A stretch of 46,129 nt of DNA, taken from the NCBI RefSeq assembly GCF_001968985.1, contig NZ_MOEN01000011.1, forward strand, positions 1-46,129, read 5' to 3'. The position numbers and the translations under genes were made by a program. How positions within the stretch are numbered: the stretch's first letter is position 1; the number at the start of each line of letters is the position of its first letter. Origin of the DNA: Desulfurobacterium indicum. GTDB lineage: Bacteria > Aquificota > Aquificia > Desulfurobacteriales > Desulfurobacteriaceae. This document shows, in pieces, positions 42,127 through 46,129 of the stretch. The notes under the pieces are model-generated. The model made no database searches and was not told the origin of the DNA. It worked only from the letters and a program-made list of their open reading frames with translations.

Positions 42127-42867
42127 CTAAAGCTCTACAAAGTCGGCTTTGAATATCGGGCCATCAACACAGACTCTTTTGTATCCTTCTTTTGTTCTTA
42201 TAACACATCCAAGGCAACTACCTACACCGCACGCCATACGTGTATCAAGAGATAAAAAACAGTCAGCTTTAAGTTTGTCTGCCTTTCCCTTAACAGCTTT
42301 GAGCATTCCAGTAGGTCCGCATGCTATCCACCTGTGGTCTTTAAATTTTTCTAGAATGTCAGTAACCAGTCCTTTTTTCCCTTTTGAACCGTCTTCTGTC
42401 ATTGCTATGTAAGGTATCTGGTATTGTTCCAAAAAGGGCAATGCCGAAAGGTCGTTTTCTTTCCTGCCACCGTAGATGACAGTTACTTTTTTACCTTTTT
42501 GATGGAATCTTTTCGCCGCCAGAAAAATACCTCCTATACCTATTCCACCTGCTATGAACAGATATTTTTCGACATTTTCTTCTATGTAGTTACCTAAGGG
42601 GAGAATTACATCAACTTCGTCTTTAATTTCGCTTAAAAATTTTGTTCCTCTTCCGACGATCCGGTATATAAAACTTACAATGTCACTTTCCACGTCAAAT
42701 ATTCCAAGCGGTCTTCTTAGTAGTGGGTCGAGCTGGTTTTCTTTTCTAACCTGCACCATGGCAAATTGCCCTGGTTTAATCGCCTTAATCTCTTTTTCCG
42801 GGAGCGAAACAGATAATAGAAAATCTTTTTCGGATAACTGTCTGTTTTCTACTACTTTAACCTTCAT
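42127..42867 (-). CDS. PyrK-like FAD/2Fe-2S electron-transfer subunit
   Basis: A 246-aa ferredoxin-reductase-type protein from the ATG at 42867, which overlaps the rpoZ stop (TGATG). The FAD-binding barrel has RRPLGIFDV and the NAD-binding Rossmann domain has FIAGGIGIGGIFLAA and ACGPTGMLKAV. The C-terminal 2Fe-2S loop is MACGVGSCLGCVIRT followed by KRVCVDG. It looks like the PyrK subunit of NAD-linked dihydroorotate dehydrogenase, but pyrD is not nearby; the next gene is a two-CCG Fe-S protein. It may be an electron-transfer module for that protein. The annotation pyrK is therefore withheld. Confidence 0.85.
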   Translation of the reverse strand: MKVKVVENRQLSEKDFLLSVSLPEKEIKAIKPGQFAMVQVRKENQLDPLLRRPLGIFDVESDIVSFIYRIVGRGTKFLSEIKDEVDVILPLGNYIEENVEKYLFIAGGIGIGGIFLAAKRFHQKGKKVTVIYGGRKENDLSALPFLEQYQIPYIAMTEDGSKGKKGLVTDILEKFKDHRWIACGPTGMLKAVKGKADKLKADCFLSLDTRMACGVGSCLGCVIRTKEGYKRVCVDGPIFKADFVEL

Positions 42868-43073
42868 CACTCTTCCTTAGGGCAGATTTTTCCTTCGGCT
42901 ATTTCAAGAAGAGCGATTACGGTTTTTTTATGCTTTTCTCCCTTAATATCGACTCCGAACGTGTAAGAATCCTGTTCGTAAAGGAAACGGGCTCTTTTCG
43001 CAGCTACATGAACAGTTTCGTAGTAATTTCCAACTTTTTCTACAACCTTTTCAAGTGGAATTCTCTTAGACAT
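42867..43073 (-). CDS. rpoZ: RNA polymerase omega subunit
   Basis: A 68-aa small subunit of RNA polymerase that assists assembly of beta-prime. Start MSKRIPLEKVVEKVGNYYET, followed by VHVAAKRARFLYEQD, the conserved omega region, and KKTVIALLEIAEGKI. It has a GGAGG site. Its stop overlaps the start of the flavoprotein gene, so it heads the long minus-strand run that reaches the terminator at 34635. Confidence 0.93.
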   Translation of the reverse strand: MSKRIPLEKVVEKVGNYYETVHVAAKRARFLYEQDSYTFGVDIKGEKHKKTVIALLEIAEGKICPKEE

Positions 43074-43219
43074 TTTAAGCCTCCATCAGCCGTTTTGCAG
43101 GATAGTAATTTATGGAAAAAGTAAAAATAATTCTACCCTATTTTCTCTGCTATATGATTTTATTCTCGACAGTAGTTATGGTAGAATATTATTCTAATAT
43201 TATATTTGAGAGGTTTGTC

Positions 43220-44296
43220 GTGAAATTTAATCCTTCTAAACCTTATACTGTTGGTCTTGAGCTTGAAGTTCAGCTGGTTGATTCGTTTACTTTCGAGCTG
43301 ACAGAAAAATCTTTTGTTCTGTTTGATAAGGCTTCTGAAAAATTATCTTCCGTTTTACATAAAGAGTTTCTTCAGTCTATGGTTGAAATTGTTTCTCCTC
43401 CGTGTAATTCTTCTAAAGAGGCAACGAATATTTTGAGAGAGGCTTATGAAGAGGTTAAAAAAATAGGTGAGGAAGAAGGATTTTATCCTCTCTTGCTCGG
43501 GACACATCCGTTTGCCGATCCGTGTGAGATAAGGATTACAAAGGATAAAAGGTATGAGAGATTACTAAAAGAATTCCAGATAGTTTTGAAGAACTTTTTA
43601 ATTTTTGGATTGCATATTCATGTAGGTGTAGAATCGGAAAGAGAACTATGGGAAGCTTTTAACATGACTCTTAAATATCTTCCCCTGTTTATAGCACTTT
43701 CTTCTTCATCGCCTTTTTATAAGGGAAGATTTACAGGACTTCACAGCTACAGGCTTAAAATTTTTGAACAGCTTCCAAGGGCTGGTGTTCCGGAGCAGTT
43801 TTTTTCAACGGAAGAGTTTGAGGGAATGTTTAACGTTTTGAAAAATTCGGGTTTCGTTGAGAGTTTAAAAGATATATGGTGGGATGTGAGACCAAGGCCT
43901 GACTATGGAACAATAGAGCTGAGAGTATGTGATTCTATCCCCGATTTTAACAGAATAGAGGCTATTGCTGACTTTTTTAGGTTGCTTGTTGCCTGGTCTA
44001 AAGATAAGAAGATGGGAAGGTTTTACCACCAGGTTGTGAAGCAAAACAGGTGGAATGCTGTAAGACACGGTCTTGAGGGTATGTTTATCGATGCTGATGG
44101 AGTTGAGAATATTAATAGCAGGATTCACGGACTTGTTGAAGAGTTTGATAGGGAAGGATTGATAGAAAGGCTTGGAATAAGAGTCGATAATCTGTACAAT
44201 GTCCTGAGCGGGTTTCCAATTTCTTACAGGATGGTGGAAGCTTATAAGAAAGGGGAATCTATTAGAAAGCTGGCAAAGTTTGGATTGGCTGAATGA
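43220..44296 (+). CDS. YbdK-type carboxylate-amine ligase (glutamate-cysteine ligase type 2 family)
   Basis: A 358-aa ATP-dependent ligase that joins a glutamate gamma-carboxyl to an amine. The family core is present: YTVGLELEVQLVD at the N-terminus (metal-binding glutamates), MVEIVSPPCNSSKEA, LLLGTHPFADP, FGLHIHVGVESE, SSSSPFYKG and TIELRVCDS. The start is the GTG at 43220 behind GAGAGG. An in-frame ATG at 43112 would add 36 hydrophobic residues and has only a weak site, so it is not preferred. It shares ATGA with the gamma-glutamyltransferase gene. The acceptor amine is unknown; cysteine would make this a gamma-glutamylcysteine synthase. Confidence 0.85.
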   Translation: MKFNPSKPYTVGLELEVQLVDSFTFELTEKSFVLFDKASEKLSSVLHKEFLQSMVEIVSPPCNSSKEATNILREAYEEVKKIGEEEGFYPLLLGTHPFADPCEIRITKDKRYERLLKEFQIVLKNFLIFGLHIHVGVESERELWEAFNMTLKYLPLFIALSSSSPFYKGRFTGLHSYRLKIFEQLPRAGVPEQFFSTEEFEGMFNVLKNSGFVESLKDIWWDVRPRPDYGTIELRVCDSIPDFNRIEAIADFFRLLVAWSKDKKMGRFYHQVVKQNRWNAVRHGLEGMFIDADGVENINSRIHGLVEEFDREGLIERLGIRVDNLYNVLSGFPISYRMVEAYKKGESIRKLAKFGLAE

Positions 44297-45795
44297 AAGG
44301 GATTATTGCAGCCGGTGATAGATTAACTGCCAAGGCAGGTGCTGGGGTTCTTAGAAAAGGCGGTAACGCTTTTGATGCGGTAGTTGCTGCTGTTTTTGCT
44401 TCTTATATGGCTGAACCTGCCCTTACAAGTCCTGCAGGTGGGGGATTTTTACTTGCATTTGAGCAGGGAAAGACCCCTGTTGTTTATGATTTTTTCGTTG
44501 ATGTTCCTCCTTATAGAGAGGAAGAACCTGACTTTTTTAAGATAACGGTCGATTTTGGAGATGCTCTTCAGGATTTTCACATAGGTTGTGGTGCCGTTGC
44601 CGTTCCCGGCAATGTTGCTGGTCTTTTAAGGGTTCACAAGGAAAAGGGAATACTTCCGCTTGAAGAGGTTTTGAAACCGGCAATTAAATATGCTACTGAA
44701 GGTGTGAATCTTTCTATTTTACAGGCTTCTTTTGTAAAGCTTCTTGCTCCGATTTTTACTGCTACTGAAGGTTCAAGAAGGATTTTTGCTCCTGATGGAA
44801 GGCTGATTGATGACAAAACAGTTTTTAAGAATCACCAGTATGGAGAATTTCTTAAATTACTGATAGATAAAGGACAATGGGTTTTTTATGAAGGTGAAGT
44901 AGCCGACAGGATAGAAGAACTTTCTGTAAGGTATCACGGGCATATAAGAAAGAAAGATCTTGAAAGGTACAAAGTTGTTGAAAGAAAGCCTTTAAGTTTC
45001 AAGTTTAAAGATCTTGATGTTTTGACAAATCCTCCGCCGTTTCCAGGTGGAATTCTTATAGCTTTTACATTAAAACTTCTTGAGAATGAAGAGTTAGTCT
45101 CTTTCGGGTCGAAAGAGCACCTGCTCAAGCTTGTTAAAGCTATGGAGGAGACTCAAGTTTTCAGAGAGCAATTTGTTGATGATGGAATTTCAGAAGATTT
45201 TTATGGGTTTCTGAAAGAGGAATTTTTGTCCGAATATAAAAAGAAAGTTAATCGGTTTGGGAACACAACACATGTAAGTGTTATAGATAAGGAAGGGAAT
45301 GCTGCTTCCATAACGACAACTAATGGAGAAGGTTCTGGTTACATTATTCCTGAAACGGGGATTATGTTGAACAACATGTTGGGTGAAGAAGATTTAAATC
45401 CGAAAGGTTTTTTTAAATGGCCTCCTTATATTCGTCTTCCATCAATGATGTCTCCTACAATTGTCGTTGAGAATGGAGAACCAAAACTTGTGCTTGGAAG
45501 CGCCGGAAGTAACAAGATAAGAAGCGCTATTGTCAATGTTATTTTAAACTGTGTTGTTTTTGGAATGGATATTAAAAGTGCTGTTGATTCTCCGCGAATT
45601 CATTATGAAAAAGGGACGGTTTTTATAGAACCGGGTTTTGAGGGGAAAGTTCTTGAGGAACTAAGAAAGATTTATAAAGATTTGGTTGAATTTTCGTCTT
45701 TAAATCTCTTTTTTGGCGGTGTCCAGGCTGTTAATTCCAGTTTTCAAGGTGCGGGGGATCCACGTAGAGGAGGATATTGTATTAAAGTTTTCTGA
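44293..45795 (+). CDS. Gamma-glutamyltransferase family protein, apparently cytoplasmic
   Basis: A 500-aa Ntn-hydrolase precursor. It normally self-cleaves before a threonine, here T325 in GNTTHVSVIDKEGNA. The large-subunit part has AGAGVLRKGGNAFDAVVAA and TSPAGGGFLLAF, and the small-subunit part has TTTNGEGSGYIIPETGIML, NNMLGEEDLNP and LGSAGSNKIRSA. It is short for the family and has no signal peptide, unlike the periplasmic E. coli enzyme, so it would act in the cytoplasm. It overlaps the YbdK-type ligase gene by 4 nt, which suggests that the two act on the same gamma-glutamyl compound. The substrate is not known. Confidence 0.88.
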   Translation: MKGIIAAGDRLTAKAGAGVLRKGGNAFDAVVAAVFASYMAEPALTSPAGGGFLLAFEQGKTPVVYDFFVDVPPYREEEPDFFKITVDFGDALQDFHIGCGAVAVPGNVAGLLRVHKEKGILPLEEVLKPAIKYATEGVNLSILQASFVKLLAPIFTATEGSRRIFAPDGRLIDDKTVFKNHQYGEFLKLLIDKGQWVFYEGEVADRIEELSVRYHGHIRKKDLERYKVVERKPLSFKFKDLDVLTNPPPFPGGILIAFTLKLLENEELVSFGSKEHLLKLVKAMEETQVFREQFVDDGISEDFYGFLKEEFLSEYKKKVNRFGNTTHVSVIDKEGNAASITTTNGEGSGYIIPETGIMLNNMLGEEDLNPKGFFKWPPYIRLPSMMSPTIVVENGEPKLVLGSAGSNKIRSAIVNVILNCVVFGMDIKSAVDSPRIHYEKGTVFIEPGFEGKVLEELRKIYKDLVEFSSLNLFFGGVQAVNSSFQGAGDPRRGGYCIKVF

Positions 45796-45848
45796 ATTAA
45801 TATTGTGTTAAGATTTAGATTTTGCATAATTTTTTAAATTTTCTTGCT

Positions 45849-45889
45849 GATTTGCTTGTTTTGATGTATATTTAATTTGTAGATTTGCT
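45849..45889. repeat. Two GATTTGCT direct repeats 33 bp apart
   Basis: GATTTGCT at 45849-45856 and at 45882-45889, exactly 33 bp apart (about three helical turns), in the 113-bp AT-rich gap upstream of the cytochrome gene. They are possible activator sites, but the region is T-rich and chance is a good alternative. Confidence 0.35.
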
Positions 45890-45908
45890 AATTATAAGGA
45901 GTTATAGA

Positions 45909-46129
45909 TTGGAAGTTGTTGGTTTAACAGCTTTCCTGGTGGTTCTTTCCGTTTATATATCATTTGCTGCCAATGTTCACATGTATCTTTTATCAGCCCA
46001 CGGCAATGGGACTTACGGTGTAAAAAGAAATTCAATGATTGGTTATTCACGGGGAAACTGCGACAACTGCCACGAAATGCACGCCAGCCAGAACGGTGCA
46101 GAGCCGGCACCTGTAAACGGCGCTCCCTC
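45909..46129 (+). CDS. c-type cytochrome (paired CXXCH type), N-terminal part
   Basis: Seventy-three codons run to the right edge from a TTG (45909) preceded by AAGGAG at good spacing. The signal peptide (LTAFLVVLSVYISFA) leads to an export-competent N-terminus, then a heme site CDNCH followed by EMHAS in the context SRGNCDNCHEMHASQNG. That C-x2-CHxMHAS arrangement is typical of doubled-CXXCH multiheme cytochromes in anaerobic respiration. The rest of the protein is outside the window, so the number of hemes and the partner reductase are unknown. Confidence 0.8.
   Translation, partial: MEVVGLTAFLVVLSVYISFAANVHMYLLSAHGNGTYGVKRNSMIGYSRGNCDNCHEMHASQNGAEPAPVNGAP

Noticed and set aside
43112-43219. 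N-terminal hydrophobic extension of the YbdK-type ligase
   Set aside because: The family starts at the YTVGLELE strand and a good GAGAGG site precedes the GTG at 43220; the upstream ATG has a weak site.
1-46129. CRISPR array, prophage, integron or rRNA operon
   Set aside because: No regularly spaced repeats, phage structural genes, integrase or rRNA-like sequence was seen on reading through the window.

Overview
The window is a 46 kb piece of an AT-rich chromosome from a bacterium that looks like a thermophilic, chemolithoautotrophic member of the Aquificota, most likely Desulfurobacteriaceae (Desulfurobacterium or Thermovibrio type). That placement is an inference. It rests on scattered single trp genes, an archaeal-type aldolase (ADTH synthase family), a 2-phosphoglycerate kinase with ATP-cone domains, a Csd4/Csd6-type cell-shape pair otherwise known from Campylobacterota, and a multiheme-type cytochrome beginning at the right edge. 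Most of the window is ordinary housekeeping DNA with dense, short operons. No tRNA, rRNA, CRISPR array or prophage was seen.

Layout. 1-594: end of an IS256-type insertion sequence that has cut a small secreted-protein gene down to its first 44 codons. 666-3631 (minus): trpE then dnaB, divergent from a TetR regulator and a small secreted N-X-T-rich peptide. 4761-11254 (plus): CDP-alcohol phosphatidyltransferase, mltG, 2-phosphoglycerate kinase, crcB and tlyA, then rnr and rpsT. 11272-17443: a cell-envelope block with a large SPOR/beta-barrel outer-membrane protein, a YkuD L,D-peptidase (Csd6/Pgp2-like), an M99/M14 carboxypeptidase (Csd4/Pgp1-like) and a SPOR-TM-TPR membrane protein. 17652-24936: TrmB regulator, nucleotide-sugar epimerase, acs and smc. 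25013-27240 (minus): cold-shock protein, Wzz-like protein and porin. 27594-34631: rtcB, a ThyX-like protein without its active-site motif, rpmE, DedA, trpA, tatAC, rho, gmhA and ADTH synthase. 34656-43073 (minus): a long co-directional block of rpoZ, PyrK-like flavoprotein, two-CCG Fe-S protein, lipoprotein, HAMP-GAF-HD-GYP-GGDEF sensor (split at an A7 run), prfB (with a +1 programmed frameshift), cysS, a 56-aa membrane protein and a gamma-carbonic-anhydrase-like protein. 43220-46129 (plus): YbdK-type ligase, a cytoplasmic gamma-glutamyltransferase, and the start of a c-type cytochrome.

The most unusual signals are these. (1) The cold-shock gene lies between two terminator-like hairpins whose loops are complementary on the csp transcript; the upstream one sits between the only good promoter candidate and the gene. 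(2) A c-di-GMP phosphodiesterase sensor is split exactly at a canonical A-AAA-AAC slippery heptamer held in a perfect hairpin. (3) A Csd4/Csd6 cell-shape pair is flanked by two SPOR-module envelope proteins, one fused to an outer-membrane barrel. (4) A ThyX homologue lacks the RHR motif. (5) A YbdK ligase is coupled translationally to a gamma-glutamyltransferase.
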